Shown in pieces: positions 1-11,310 of a stretch of 64,000 bases of DNA (position 1 is its first letter; every line of letters starts with the position of its first letter). A model generated the notes under the pieces. That model ran no database searches. It was not told where the DNA came from and saw only the letters and a program-made list of their open reading frames with translations. Position numbers and translations under genes: made by a program. Source of the DNA: Melanopsichium pennsylvanicum (taxonomy: Eukaryota; Basidiomycota; Ustilaginomycetes; Ustilaginales); contig OAPG01000014.1 in the NCBI GenBank assembly GCA_900208305.1, forward strand, positions 186,001-250,000, in the 5' to 3' direction.

Positions 1-1973
1 GTATCGTCCAATGTGATCGCACGCGAACTTGATGTTTGCCATGGTTCAAGACACGCTTTTATCTGCGCCAGTCCCTGGTGATCTTTCCGAGTCATCATTG
101 CGCCTCTTCTTGGAGAACATCAGAGGCTTGTCTCGGTCATATACCTGCTCAGACCACTTATACAGGTACATCTTTGAGCGGGATGATGATCGAACACTCA
201 ATTGACCGCATCCGTAAGCCATCTTGGTTCCGATCCGAGAATATAGAGTTGTATTAGTTTCCTCGAGCCGTCCATGCTGACTCTTCGGACCGATGTTTAG
301 CTTCGAACTTAGACGAAACGCACATAATCGATCGTTGACTAATGCATTCCGCGTCTGTCATGTCCAAGCTCTCATCGTGCTTGCCCTCGCATGGCATCCG
401 AACTTCATCTTTGAGACGGCTTTCAAATACGCCAAAATCTTCCTCAGCCGTGGTCTTTGCGGCGATTGTAGTGACTACGTACATTTCAGTCACTGTATAG
501 GGGGACACCAAGCGCGTGCAGGGCTGAAGCTATTGTGGAGTGCATTGCATTAGTCTGCTGTCAAACGTGCATGTTCCATACAGCCCGAGAACAGGCTGGG
601 CATCGTCGCTACAGAGCTACGATCCTTGTTTCTGGCTTGCTGGATCGCCGCTTTTCCAAGGTCTTTGTTTTGCTCGTTCGCTTCAGAAATTACCTTGAAA
701 TCGCAGGCAGGTGGGACTACACTCACTTTTCTCCCAAAAAATTCTTATGTGGAGCCTGTCAACAAAGGGCAGGGGCAGCAGCAGGCGGTAAGGGATTTTG
801 AGGCAGCAACCCTATTGAAAATGATATGCGCGTGCTTGTGCTCGTGCTTGTGCTTGTGCATGCACCGCCTCGTACACGGCGCAAACAAGAATCCCAGCAG
901 CAGACTACGTTCCTCGAAAGCGTCTGTCAATGCTGAGGATCGGATACGCAACTGTACACTTCATATCGAAATTGTGTTGCTGTCAGACTATGTGCAGTGT
1001 TGTTGTTCGGTCCATGTCCCGTCGGGAATTTGAGTTGAGTCCAAGCAATCAGGACAAACGGGACACAATCCCTAGAGATGGTTTGCCTCTTGTCCTGTCG
1101 CAGACATCAAGCCACTTTTTGAGGCGTCTTGTGCATGATCATCCCACCCTCACTCATCGCTTCAGCTTTGCTCCTTTCGTCACTTGACAAAATTTTTGAC
1201 ATGTCCATCTTGCCGCCCCTCGCCACCGCCGTTGTTGATGCACACCTCGCTCCCGATTAGGTTTGCAGAAACGTAACGTATCCGGTGAGCTGCATCAATA
1301 CCTTGCCTAGCCATCATTCTCGCTTATGCGACGGATTCTACATCAGCACCTTTCACTCGCGCTTCATTCCTTGCTTCTCAGATGCCCGCTGCCCCTCGTT
1401 GTCTGCATCTCAAACCCGTCCACCGCAGCATCCGGGCCTGTTTATCCCTCGCTTGCTCTTGTTGATGGCCGCGATGCTGTCAGCATACTCTCGCTTGGCA
1501 CCTTTGTTTTTGCGAGCATGCCTGTCGTTTTTCGCCGAAAACGGCGCTTTGTTTTGGCCAAACAACGAAAGCACACTCACCACGAATGTTGCTGGATGAT
1601 GGTTCCTTCTGATGCCGTGTTTTGGATCCGTCGCAATGTGCTTGTCCAGTCTCATGCCTGATTCGTTGCTGTTGTGACCGAAACGCTGCTCAACACCGAG
1701 GGTTTCAGTTGCTGGACGGCCAGGTGCATCTACCTTGCCTGCTGTAACACGCCTTCTCAGAGATTTGCAGGAGCGCTCTCCCCAGACTACTCTACAGATC
1801 ATTGTCCGGCTCTCTCAGGTCAACTCGAAAGGTATATAGAGCGAGACAAATGTCGTCTTCTCCATCTATTTTTCATCATCAAACCACTCTTCCACTCCAC
1901 TCTACTCCACTCTTCCACACTACTCTTCCACACTCTCTTTAGCTTTTCAGCTTAAACAATTAAATCTTTCAAA
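1..1973. other. Hydrophobin upstream region, no gene recognised
   Basis: This stretch holds several open frames of up to 135 codons, but none shows a recognisable domain, and they overlap each other on both strands, so I treat them as chance. There is a short imperfect tandem of CTTGTG-like units near 836-862. From about 1855 to 1945 the plus strand becomes strongly CT-rich, which is typical of the untranslated leader of highly expressed fungal genes, and it leads directly into the hydrophobin start. The upstream part may carry its regulatory sites. Confidence 0.6.
1833..1838 (+). promoter_or_regulatory. TATA box of the hydrophobin gene
   Basis: TATATA lies 136 bases before the hydrophobin ATG and is followed by a long CT-rich leader with repeated CCACTCT/TTCCAC words. 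A clear TATA element fits a strongly regulated, highly expressed cell-wall gene. The role is inferred from sequence and position only. Confidence 0.55.
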
Positions 1974-2427
1974 ATGCAGTTCAAGACCATCTTCGCCGCT
2001 GTTGCCACCCTCGCCGCCGTTGCCTCGGCCCTCCCCACCGCTTCCGAGAACAACGGTAACGGACAGTGCTCCACCGGTACCGCTCAGTGCTGCTCCCAGA
2101 TCGTAAGTACAATAACTTTTTTGTCCTCCTTCGTCACGGCTCTACGGATCAGCGTTCTGACAAGACATTCTCACAATTCTCTCTTCCACGCTTTCACATG
2201 AGCAGAAGGAGGGCAAGCAGGCCTCGGACGCCCTTGCCGGTCTTGGTCTCGCTTTCAACGAGATCCTTGACGGCGCTATCGGCCTCGACTGCCAGCAGAT
2301 CCCCATCGGTGTCCTTGCAGTTCCTCTGGCCATTCAGAACATTTGCAAGAACACCGCTGTATGCTGTGAGGGCAGTGCCAACAACGGGCTGATTCAGACC
2401 TCGTGCACTCCCATCTCCGTCAACTAA
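1974..2427 (+). CDS. HUM2: Class I hydrophobin, secreted
   Basis: Two exons, 1974-2102 and 2206-2427, give 116 residues. The intron starts GTAAGT and ends GCAG, in phase 0. Residues 1-19 form a signal peptide (lysine near the start, alanine-rich core, ending around SALP). The mature part has the eight hydrophobin cysteines with spacing C-X6-CC-X31-C-X17-C-X5-CC-X12-C-X6 to the end. The long third and fourth loops are diagnostic of class I. Such proteins are secreted, form four disulfides and self-assemble at air-water interfaces to coat aerial hyphae. Length, start and cysteine pattern resemble U. maydis Hum2; that symbol is an analogy from memory and not a database match. The TATA box and CT-rich leader suggest strong, regulated expression. 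Confidence 0.95.
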
Positions 2428-3316
2428 GCATCGCATCTCGCACTTTGGCTCAAGTGATGGCTCTTGCAACTCACTGCATCTTCGGCTTCTTAGCTCTTTA
2501 GTTGAAGTGGTTTCATTTTGCTTTCAGATGAACAATACCTTTCTCTTGTTTCTTTTTCGACTTCTCACTCATCATCGCACCCTCTAATCCGAACATCATC
2601 TCCCATAGCTTTAGCTTTGCTCGTGTCTGACGCTTGTTTGTGTCAGCCTTGATTTCGTGAGATCCTTGCCGAAGAATTTTACCTTGTGGTGAAGCGAGTC
2701 CTTCCCTGTTCTACAGCACACCTTTCGTCACAACTTTCGAGCAAATCGAGATGCGAAGATCTTCATCGACGTTGTTCATTACGCCGTTCGCCACAGGAAA
2801 TTGCTCCGGCAACAATTCAGCTCGTGGACAGATCATCGCATCATCTCCTGCGACTCATAGCACGCCCCTTTTCGTTGATGGAGAAGCTCAATCATTGTCT
2901 CAGCTATAAAGTGACATGATCAGACAGGTGAATGTGCACGAGATTGACAAGATCAATCAAAGCTCAAGCCTGTTAACCACGTCGCCGAACAACGCAATGT
3001 GTTACATCGCGTACACGCACATTTATAATGTCAAGAGAGCAATGTCACGTGCAAGGCCATCATCGCAACCTAACCTGACTCTTCCGAATTTAGCTCCAAC
3101 ACTCCACAAAACCGTTGGCGACAGGCATCCCGACTGCAGGCAACGCTCGCGAAGCTGCTTGATCGCAATTAATATTGCATCTGTACTTTTTAACCTCACC
3201 TGATCATTCCCCTCTTCCATCTTCGCACGTCCACAGTCCCTATACGTCTTGCCAAAGCGTCAAAGGCAGTCGAGATCTCAAGTTAGATCCAACGTTCGAT
3301 CAAATATCACGCCACG
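2428..3316. other. Spacer between hydrophobin and MICOS gene
   Basis: The first few hundred bases are T-rich and should contain the hydrophobin 3' untranslated region. The rest would carry the promoter of the APOO-family gene, whose start is at 3317. Short open frames here (up to 95 codons) have no recognisable content. I see no repeat or RNA gene. Confidence 0.5.
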
Positions 3317-4329
3317 ATGATCGCAGCCTCTGTAAGTGCTAATCAGAATCTCAGTGCAGATAGTGATGAGGACGATTGCTAACATACTTGCTCTCTCTCC
3401 GATATTTCGATATTTGGCGAAACAATGAAACAATGTACGACAGACGCGCTCGGCTACCGCCAAGGTGGCGGCAGGTGTGCTCTTCGCCGGCGCATCATCG
3501 GTGCTAATGAGCAAGCCCGTCCATAACGAAGAAGCAAGCTATAGTGGAGCATCTAAGGTCAGTCTTCATCATACGGCGTACCACGCAGCCGATCAAACTT
3601 TTCTCCAGCCTCGAGATGGCTTTTTGCAGAACTATTGTTGCGTTTTGCACCGTTTCTCATCTCAATCTGTCATTCCTAAACCCCCTTTTCACCTCGTCCT
3701 CCTTTGTCTTCCCACAGCTCTCGATTTACCCTCTGCCCGACCCAAAAGTGGAGATCGTTCCAGTACAGACGGAACTCGAGCGCCAGATTGGCTCAGCTCG
3801 CCGCACCGTCTCTTCCCTCACCTCCGACACGCGCACCACCGTTCGTAGCCTCATCGACCGATGGATTTCCATCGAGCGTTCCGTTGAAGGCCAAGTCAAA
3901 TTGCTCATCCCCTCTTCGGAACCTCTCACTCCAGGCCTTCTCTACGTCGGTGTTGCAACTCTCGCCGGTTCGATCTTCACCCGCTATCGTGCCTTCCCCA
4001 TTCGCATTCTCACCCCACCTCTCGCCCTTCTCGTCAGCTTGAACTTGTTCAACCCCCAGCTCTCGTCTAACCTCGGAGAGTATTACACATCCGTCGAGCA
4101 AAAGTACCTGCCGTCGCTCTCAAAACAAAGGAGAAATCTTGTTCAGCAATCGCAGCAATACGTCAACTCTACAACAAAGAACATCCATCAATTGAAGGAT
4201 AAGACCGAACAAGGAGTCAGGTCAGGATTACAAACCGTAGAGCAGCAGACCGGCCTCAAGGTGTCTGACGTTGTCCAGGCAAAAGACGAGGCCAAGTTCG
4301 CGATTAAGGACCAGATGAAGGCGGTCTAG
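3317..4329 (+). CDS. MICOS complex subunit, APOO family (Mic26/Mic27)
   Basis: Three exons, 3317-3331, 3444-3557 and 3718-4329, give 246 residues. The introns start GTAAGT and GTCAGT and both end CAG. The first exon is only 15 bases (MIAAS). The N-terminus is basic and hydroxylated, followed by a hydrophobic stretch (about residues 13-28). The body matches the apolipoprotein O/Mic26-Mic27 family: a PLP motif early in the mature part, then two hydrophobic segments around residues 117-150 containing GLLYVGVATLAGS, then a helical tail rich in Q, K and E. Proteins of this family sit in the mitochondrial inner membrane and help shape crista junctions, with Mic10 and cardiolipin. Whether this is Mic26 or Mic27 cannot be decided here. 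Splice sites were chosen by frame continuity and consensus. Confidence 0.85.
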
Positions 4330-4710
4330 CCATGTGTTTGGCTCTCTAATTCAGGCACTTTTGCTGAGAAACGTAAAGCTCTTCTCACAGCATTACATGC
4401 CAAGGTTCAGAAACCTCTGTCCCAGAGCTAAGCAACAGGAGTCAGAGCTTAACGGTAGGAATTGTCACACAGCAATGACCAGAACTTACTTGTGATGCCC
4501 TGCTTTCTCAAAGCCGTGTATCGAGGACTGTGAAGATATTGTACATGATCCTAAGAAGTGAAGGCAATCAATTCTGTCTCCGTACGATTACACATTAACA
4601 TAAAAACATATTAAAACTTATCGGAGGTCAATTTGATCGACCAGATTGTGTAAGCAATACAGTATAGTCATCAAGGAAGTCAAGGAGGGATGGATTATCG
4701 TCGGAAGCTC
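4330..4710. other. Spacer between convergent 3' ends
   Basis: The space lies between the MICOS gene and the minus-strand TFC3 gene. It is AT-rich around 4585-4640, which may serve 3' end formation, and carries one TACAGTA motif at 4658-4664. I see no gene. Confidence 0.5.
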
Positions 4711-7700
4711 TCATCGAAATCCAGCCCAAACGGTGCGTTTGAAACTCGGATGCAAAGTCCACCCTTCAATCGCCTGGTCTGTATTTTTATTGATACTGAT
4801 CTCCACCACCTCGCATTCAACTAAGCAACAGACCGCACTCCAGACATCGTTGAAGCTAACTCCCACCCTATCCGTCCTAGGCATTCCCGCTCCCTTTTCG
4901 GAATCGTCACTCGCACTGAACCTGCTCGCCACCCATTGAACGCTGACTCCGGGCCTCTGCAATACAAATGCCATAATCGTGTCAAGCAGACACCTCCACT
5001 GCTCCACCAAGGGCATGTTGAGAGTGGTCCAGATATGCGGCAAAGTCGTCTTCAGCTCGGATGAGGCGCAATTGGGGATCGTAAGAGCATAGTTGCGGAC
5101 GAAAGGAGATGCGACCAGCATAGGCTTCGAGCTGAGAGGAGAAAAGAACGCCACTGGCAACGGGCCGGACGTAAGAGTGACGACATCCTTGTACTCAACT
5201 GAAGATGAGCCACTGAGGGAGACGCCGAGCGGCCCAGATTCGATAAGCAAGGTTGCTAAGTTGCATAGACACTCAGAAGAAGCGTCTGTGGCGGAGGATG
5301 AGTTGAGTTTGGACTCGATTTCTTGAAACCATATGTCGCGAAGCGTGTCAGCGTCAGCAACCGCGCCAACGGCAACTTGAGGAGCTGTCATCCACTCCAG
5401 CACCCGATCCGCTGGCAAAGCCGGCACTGACAACACTGCCGAATCTATTGCGCTCATACTTTCTTTCCCACCTTTGATATTAATCAACGCTTCCAAATCT
5501 TCATCGTTCAGTACACGAGCGTTGAACGCAGCATTCTGTCTGAGCGTCTCAAATGGCTGCATGTCGATCTCTGCATTCATCAGACCGGCTTGCATCAGCT
5601 GCACAATCGCCGCTGCCTCGCTGTCCGCTTCCATAGGCTCGACCATCAATCCACTCTCAGTCTCAACAACCTCTTGAAACGCCGATCTTCGGTGAGTGAT
5701 CATAACTTGCAGATCTGCCAGAGCCAACCTGGTGTCAGCGTTGGGATCAGGTAGAAGCTTCAGTAGCTCTTCGGTGAAAACAAAGTTTGTGCCTGGTTTG
5801 CGTCGGACCAAGGGGTCGATGGCAAGGCATCGGATGAGCCTATCATCGAGCAAGCGTTGCATGGCTGCTTCGATACGGATGTCGCCAACTTCTCGGCAAA
5901 AGTCGGCTTTGGCCAGCTCATCCGCGGGTGTCGTGTCGACTTGCATAGCACCCGTTGAGCTGCCTTGCTGTCGAGAGGGATCCTTGTGGTCTTGAAGCCC
6001 GGGCGAGGCGGTGGCGATGATGATGCGTACGGCCCACTCTGCCATGCGGTCCTCGATAGCTGCTGAAGGAAGGTTCGGTTCATCCGCTTCTTTGCCGAAT
6101 GCTGTGTTGAGTAGCGCTTCGAAACGCCTCGCCGTGACACCGAGCTCGCCTGTGAAGAACGCCTCGAAGCGCCTTTCGACGGGCTCGTGAGCGAACTCCT
6201 CCTTCCAGTTGTTCGTGAAATCAGTGGCCGCAGTCAGCTCGAGTGGGAGACGATGTCGGGCAACCGGCCTGGTGAGAGACCGTTGGACTTGGTTCTTGTC
6301 GATCTTCTCGCGAAGCAATTCAATCTGGGCAGCGAGATCGAAGCCACCTGCAGATGGGAAGTCGGGATCGTGCAAAATGCTCTCGTTGCGTGCAGACAGA
6401 TAGACGGGGATCCATTGACTCTCCAATGCTGCAAGGTAGGCTTCCTCGCCGTGCAGCGACCGCATGCGGTAATACTGACTCCGCCACTGCGCCATAATGA
6501 CACCCTTGGTCTTTGTGCGCTCCTCGCCATCGATAACTTGAAAGAGGGCCGACCAGTCGGATCGGCCCCGGACTTGGTCGCGGACCCGAAGAATGACGGC
6601 AGCATCACGCAACAGCTCCTTCCTTGCCGGTGTCCAGAAATGAGCCTGATCCGTGTTCTTTCGTCGGTTTCTGCGGTCTCGCCTGGCACGAGGTTCCCCG
6701 TTCGCAGCGTCTGGGATGTCTTCGTGTCCATCCTCATCTTGGTCTTGGACATGCTCCTGATCGGGTTGTTCAGGTCCTTGGCTCTCGTTCATCGAGTCTT
6801 GCTTTGCCTGGCGCTGACGTCGACCTGCGGACGGAGCACGAAGAGCAGGCATCGATCGGATTCCCGAAGCAGACCTGATAGCTCGCGAGATCGCTTTCTG
6901 AACAGCGCCGGCGTCGAACCTAACATCGCCCGCTACGAACTTCTTGCGAATCACCAAAAGTGCGGTCTCGATCTTCTCTCGTAGGTTGTGAGCACCTGGA
7001 GCTTCACTGAAGGCTTGTTCCAGCATCGCCTGGAAGTTACTCTCACGTCGGTCTCGAAGCTGGCGTGCTTTGGACAGTGTCGTAGCGCGACCCTCTCTTT
7101 CACGCTCAGCGCGTGGCTTCGTCGGCCTCCCAATCGACATGATGGTCCTATAGACATGAGCTGGCAGAGGTATGGTGCTGAGTTTGAGTGGCCAGCTGAA
7201 ACGTGGCTTGTTCCGTCTGTTAGCCAGGTCATCGAGGTGTTCGGGTTGGTTGGCTTGTTCTAGCCTTGTACTGAGCACAGCCCGAACCACCTGCTGTGGT
7301 ACGAGTGTCACGTAAGCAAGCTTATCAAGGTCGGCTTGCGTCGCTGCTGGCAAATCTTGCAGATCGATGCGGTACAGGAACTTGGTCTGCGATGGCCTGA
7401 GCTGATGATAAGCCCGCCATGCCTTGCTTGCGTACAGAGCGTATGACAGCTCTTCCGGCACTGTCTTGGTGAGATCGAACCTGCTCGCGCTACTGGGTTC
7501 ATAAGCGGGATGGGTAGCCGAATTACCGAGGGAATCAAGTGCTCGACCTTCAGTGACTTCTTCACCCGCTCCTCTCCGCACATTCAGACAGCATGCTTGC
7601 ATTTTTGCCCAGAACTGATTGATCCTTTCAGGAGCTAGTCCAACGTCGATCACATTGATCAATGGCTTCTCTTCCTTCTTGACGGCCCAGTTGTAGAGCG

Positions 7701-10700
7701 GGATGCGATGGAGAGGCTCCACGATGGGTTCCAGCTTGTCCAGACCAGTACCTGATGCATGTGCCGAAGTCTCTGCGTGCTGAGCAGGGGCATGAAGCTT
7801 GAAGATTCCCAAGACGGATAGTTGGGTGGCAAGGCTGTAAAGTGCTACGTGTGCTTCGATGGGGAGTGAAGACAATAGGCCGAGGCTTGTTCTGAGCTCT
7901 ATAGGCAACTCTTGCACAGGCATAGCCCGATAGTGAGGGTCGAGAAACTGCTGTTCAATCGCTTCGCTCGCAAGATGGACAGGTACGAGACCGAGATACA
8001 GGTCGAGAGGTGCCTGGGTCCAAAAGAAGCTTAGTGGAAGCGCCGCAGGCTCGTCGTGGTCCGAGGACCTCTGTTGCATCTTGATGAATCGTGCGCAAGC
8101 GTGATGAAAGGCTTTGAGCCGCGTCATCTCACCGCTCACGAAGCCAAGATGCTGTCGCCAGACGCTGATAACGTCGCGGAAGGGCTGACGCAGCATGGCA
8201 AGCTGCGCTTGCTCTTGAGGCAGCTCTGAGAGACGATATGGCTCTTGCGTGTGCCAGGGCTTGGAGATCTGGGCGGCGTCATCCATGCCAATCGCGACAC
8301 TGTCCGTGACGTGGGTCAAAGCCGTTTTCATGTTTTTGCTATCGGTCCAGCCGTCACGGCCCTCCTTGACATCTTCGCAATAGCGTTGGAGCTTCTCCGC
8401 TGGAAGCTCTGGCAGATAAATGACCTGACGTTTGGGATGCACTGCACTGGGCCGACCAAGTCGCAGATAAGTGCGACAAAGTAAAGCATTGTTGATGGCG
8501 GACGAAAGCGCCTTCTCTCTGACCTTTCGATCACGCAAATTGACGAGCTGCGCATCGGACGCGAAGCCGGTTCTCTCCACAAAATCAGAGAGAAGATCAG
8601 GGATCAAGAGCGTATCCATGGCGCCACCGGCCTCGCGCACGCACTGTACGAGCGCATGCGAACTTCGTAGCTGTGTCAGGTTGGTCCGCTTCCTTCTCTC
8701 TGATGTGGCGGGCGTGCAAGCAGCCTCGGAAAACTTCTTGGCGGCAGGAGTAACAGACAAAGATTCGGATTCCCTCTTGACTGGCGTCGGTGCTGCAAGC
8801 AAATCGTCTACACGAGATAGATTGGCAGAAGGCGCGAATAGTTCCGGAGCTGCTTGCGCACCTTGTTCGGCTTGTTTGGTGTGATCGGTCGGCGTGGTCT
8901 GCGCACCGTCCTGGGACTCAACCTGTTCCACTTCCATCTGCTCCATTGGCTTCGGAGAAGATGAAGTTACGACAGCCGGCTCTGGGACAACAGTGCCCTC
9001 CGATTGAGACGGAACGGGCTCTTCTGCCGTGACTGAGGATGTCACGAGAAGCGAGGAAGGTCGAGCAGTAGCCTGGCCCCGCAGGAGTCGTGTGCTGCGG
9101 CGCTTCGCTAACCCAGCAGTGGATGGGTCTGACGCCGTGCGAGCTGCATCATCGTGGTCTTCCGTCATGTTGGCAGACTGACAAGGAGTGTCTGGATTAA
9201 GTAAGTCGAGTTGCTGGGCATCCTGCGGTGTAGGGGTCCCGAGACGGGATGAAGACGCGCTGGTGGACTTTGAGGTATCCGTTGCAGCTGAACTGGCTCC
9301 GGCAGAATCGAAGGGATGCTTGCGAGGTCGGCCACGCTTGGGTGGCGGGGCGTCTGTATCGGGTGTCAAGATGGGATGCTTTCGCGGACGACCTCTCTTC
9401 GGTGGTGGTTTGTCTGGATCGAATTCGTCGTCAAGAGTGCGTTTCTTGGGTGGACGACCGAGCCTGGCACCTTTACGAGGAATTGGCGTAGAAAGGTCTT
9501 TGCTCAGAGCCGCCAAGTGCTCTCCGATTTGCTTAGGACTTGTCCAAGCAGTGGACTTGGTATGGAAAGACGAGGGTCCACCGGCGGAGGCAAGCAAGTC
9601 GAGGTCGTCTTGATGTAAGAGTCCTTCGTTGGCGGCCTGGAGAACCCATGCGTGATGACTGTAGAGTTTGGTGCTGCGTACACGTTGCTTATGCTCGTGG
9701 AAGCTGCGAACCTGAAGATCGCTCATGGAAGGCTCGCCATTGGCGTCTTCGGCTCGTTGGGCAAGTTGATCGAGAGTTCGAGCAAAGTGACCGGTAGCAT
9801 GCAGCTGGGCCATGAGCTGCAAAATGGTACGACCAGATGGTCCTGCGCGTGCTATCTCCTCGTAGACGTAGCGCTCGAAGGTGAGTTCGCGTGGCAGAGA
9901 GGGTTCCATTCTACTGAGATCCTGCTGAAGCTTTGCGTTCGTTCTCCTTGCTTTGATGTGCTCTTGAACTGTGGCTGAATCGCCGTACTCGCCGCTGAGC
10001 AACTCTTGCATTTCGTTCTCGCCTTTCGGTGTCATCCTGAGCCCACGGTGCGTGCGACCAGTGCTGGCGACATGAATGTTGACTACCTCGAGTAAGCCGT
10101 CGACGATGGCGCGTTCGAGCAGACCGATGAAAGCCCTCCTCTGCGCGCGTGTGTGGTCGAGGTTGATGCGTCGCACAAGACCTATACGAGCGGTGACTTT
10201 TGAAGAGGTGGCGTTGCAGAGAAGATAAATACGGAAGCGGACAAGCTCGGGCCGACTGGTAATCCAAAGGAGAGCTTTGGCAGGGTCAACGTACTCGAAC
10301 GTCGGGACCAGCGATTGTATCGATGTGGATGGCACGTCAGCTGTGTGATGATCATCGGCATTTGCGCTGGAGAACGGCATGTTTTGTGGCTCCTCCTCTT
10401 TGACTGTGACGGTAGGAGCAATTCTGTGCTGCTCGACATCTTCGGCATCAGGTTCACCTTCAGCGTCGTCTTCGAGGATGCGAGCCATGCCCTCGCCGGC
10501 AACACTGGTTTGGGAGAGCAAGGACGACTGGCCTGCTGTTGGCGGTGCTACGGGTGTTGCTGATTGGAATAGATCGGTGTCGACGTCCGCATTTCTCTGC
10601 TGAATTAGAATTTCGCAGCGGTCCTCGAAGCTGGTAGCGACAAAGTAGGAGGCTACGGTACCAGTCTCTCGCGCTTTGATTTTAGTGATGAGATTGAGAT

Positions 10701-11310
10701 CGATGAGCCGTTTGCACATGTAGAAGACGGTCTTTTGATCGGTGTGCAAAGCTGAGCCGATGTCGGTGCTGAGCACCGGCGTTTCTCTGGAACGGCAGAT
10801 GATCTGAAGAACACGGTAAGCTGAGGGTGGTAGAAAAGTATCTGTGGCGCCAACCAGCAGCCGCTTGATCAAGTTGGGCTGGAGGACGAGCCTAAGTCGA
10901 TCGGCATGAGTTTGTTGGAGCTGAAAGAGGCCTTGTTGCTCTGCGAGGATCTGATCTGGCAGGAGCTCAACCCAGTCATACATAGGTGCCGCATCAGCCT
11001 TGGACTCGAATTTTGACGTTGCTGGACTATCGGGACCAGAGGCCCTTCTCCGAAAGATTCCGCTCTTGATGCCACCTTTTACGGGTACGCCTGGCACAAA
11101 GAGGCCTACACTGACATCGGGATGGGTTAGAAGCTGACGAAATACAAAAGCGTGATAGGGTGCATCGACGAGTTGATTGGGCTGATGGGCGCGAGACGAA
11201 TGGTCGGAATGGAACTGATTGACGAAGTGGGCGAGGCGACCAATGTCGGTGCCAGCCTCACCGTCGAGACCGATCTGCTGGATGCAATAATGGATGAGCT
11301 CGTCAATCAT
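4711..11310 (-). CDS. TFC3: Transcription factor IIIC B-block subunit (tau138/Tfc3)
   Basis: A single uninterrupted frame of 2199 residues starts at a true ATG. Residues about 160-225 form a winged-helix B-block binding domain (PPSAYRVLQI start, then a helix pair around VFYMCKRLIDL), the hallmark of the largest TFIIIC subunit. TFIIIC binds the internal promoter of tRNA genes and recruits TFIIIB for RNA polymerase III. Around residues 610-670 there are three AT-hook-like GRP cores, two of them the identical RGRPRKHP; these are flanked by long polar, disordered sequence. Further winged-helix-like segments follow in the middle, and a charged D/E/Q-rich stretch lies near residue 1550. The yeast protein is about 1160 residues, so this one is long, as is common in basidiomycetes. 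It is divergent with the uS17m gene, with a 556-base shared promoter. Confidence 0.88.
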   Translation of the reverse strand: MIDELIHYCIQQIGLDGEAGTDIGRLAHFVNQFHSDHSSRAHQPNQLVDAPYHAFVFRQLLTHPDVSVGLFVPGVPVKGGIKSGIFRRRASGPDSPATSKFESKADAAPMYDWVELLPDQILAEQQGLFQLQQTHADRLRLVLQPNLIKRLLVGATDTFLPPSAYRVLQIICRSRETPVLSTDIGSALHTDQKTVFYMCKRLIDLNLITKIKARETGTVASYFVATSFEDRCEILIQQRNADVDTDLFQSATPVAPPTAGQSSLLSQTSVAGEGMARILEDDAEGEPDAEDVEQHRIAPTVTVKEEEPQNMPFSSANADDHHTADVPSTSIQSLVPTFEYVDPAKALLWITSRPELVRFRIYLLCNATSSKVTARIGLVRRINLDHTRAQRRAFIGLLERAIVDGLLEVVNIHVASTGRTHRGLRMTPKGENEMQELLSGEYGDSATVQEHIKARRTNAKLQQDLSRMEPSLPRELTFERYVYEEIARAGPSGRTILQLMAQLHATGHFARTLDQLAQRAEDANGEPSMSDLQVRSFHEHKQRVRSTKLYSHHAWVLQAANEGLLHQDDLDLLASAGGPSSFHTKSTAWTSPKQIGEHLAALSKDLSTPIPRKGARLGRPPKKRTLDDEFDPDKPPPKRGRPRKHPILTPDTDAPPPKRGRPRKHPFDSAGASSAATDTSKSTSASSSRLGTPTPQDAQQLDLLNPDTPCQSANMTEDHDDAARTASDPSTAGLAKRRSTRLLRGQATARPSSLLVTSSVTAEEPVPSQSEGTVVPEPAVVTSSSPKPMEQMEVEQVESQDGAQTTPTDHTKQAEQGAQAAPELFAPSANLSRVDDLLAAPTPVKRESESLSVTPAAKKFSEAACTPATSERRKRTNLTQLRSSHALVQCVREAGGAMDTLLIPDLLSDFVERTGFASDAQLVNLRDRKVREKALSSAINNALLCRTYLRLGRPSAVHPKRQVIYLPELPAEKLQRYCEDVKEGRDGWTDSKNMKTALTHVTDSVAIGMDDAAQISKPWHTQEPYRLSELPQEQAQLAMLRQPFRDVISVWRQHLGFVSGEMTRLKAFHHACARFIKMQQRSSDHDEPAALPLSFFWTQAPLDLYLGLVPVHLASEAIEQQFLDPHYRAMPVQELPIELRTSLGLLSSLPIEAHVALYSLATQLSVLGIFKLHAPAQHAETSAHASGTGLDKLEPIVEPLHRIPLYNWAVKKEEKPLINVIDVGLAPERINQFWAKMQACCLNVRRGAGEEVTEGRALDSLGNSATHPAYEPSSASRFDLTKTVPEELSYALYASKAWRAYHQLRPSQTKFLYRIDLQDLPAATQADLDKLAYVTLVPQQVVRAVLSTRLEQANQPEHLDDLANRRNKPRFSWPLKLSTIPLPAHVYRTIMSIGRPTKPRAEREREGRATTLSKARQLRDRRESNFQAMLEQAFSEAPGAHNLREKIETALLVIRKKFVAGDVRFDAGAVQKAISRAIRSASGIRSMPALRAPSAGRRQRQAKQDSMNESQGPEQPDQEHVQDQDEDGHEDIPDAANGEPRARRDRRNRRKNTDQAHFWTPARKELLRDAAVILRVRDQVRGRSDWSALFQVIDGEERTKTKGVIMAQWRSQYYRMRSLHGEEAYLAALESQWIPVYLSARNESILHDPDFPSAGGFDLAAQIELLREKIDKNQVQRSLTRPVARHRLPLELTAATDFTNNWKEEFAHEPVERRFEAFFTGELGVTARRFEALLNTAFGKEADEPNLPSAAIEDRMAEWAVRIIIATASPGLQDHKDPSRQQGSSTGAMQVDTTPADELAKADFCREVGDIRIEAAMQRLLDDRLIRCLAIDPLVRRKPGTNFVFTEELLKLLPDPNADTRLALADLQVMITHRRSAFQEVVETESGLMVEPMEADSEAAAIVQLMQAGLMNAEIDMQPFETLRQNAAFNARVLNDEDLEALINIKGGKESMSAIDSAVLSVPALPADRVLEWMTAPQVAVGAVADADTLRDIWFQEIESKLNSSSATDASSECLCNLATLLIESGPLGVSLSGSSSVEYKDVVTLTSGPLPVAFFSPLSSKPMLVASPFVRNYALTIPNCASSELKTTLPHIWTTLNMPLVEQWRCLLDTIMAFVLQRPGVSVQWVASRFSASDDSEKGAGMPRTDRVGVSFNDVWSAVCCLVECEVVEISINKNTDQAIEGWTLHPSFKRTVWAGFR

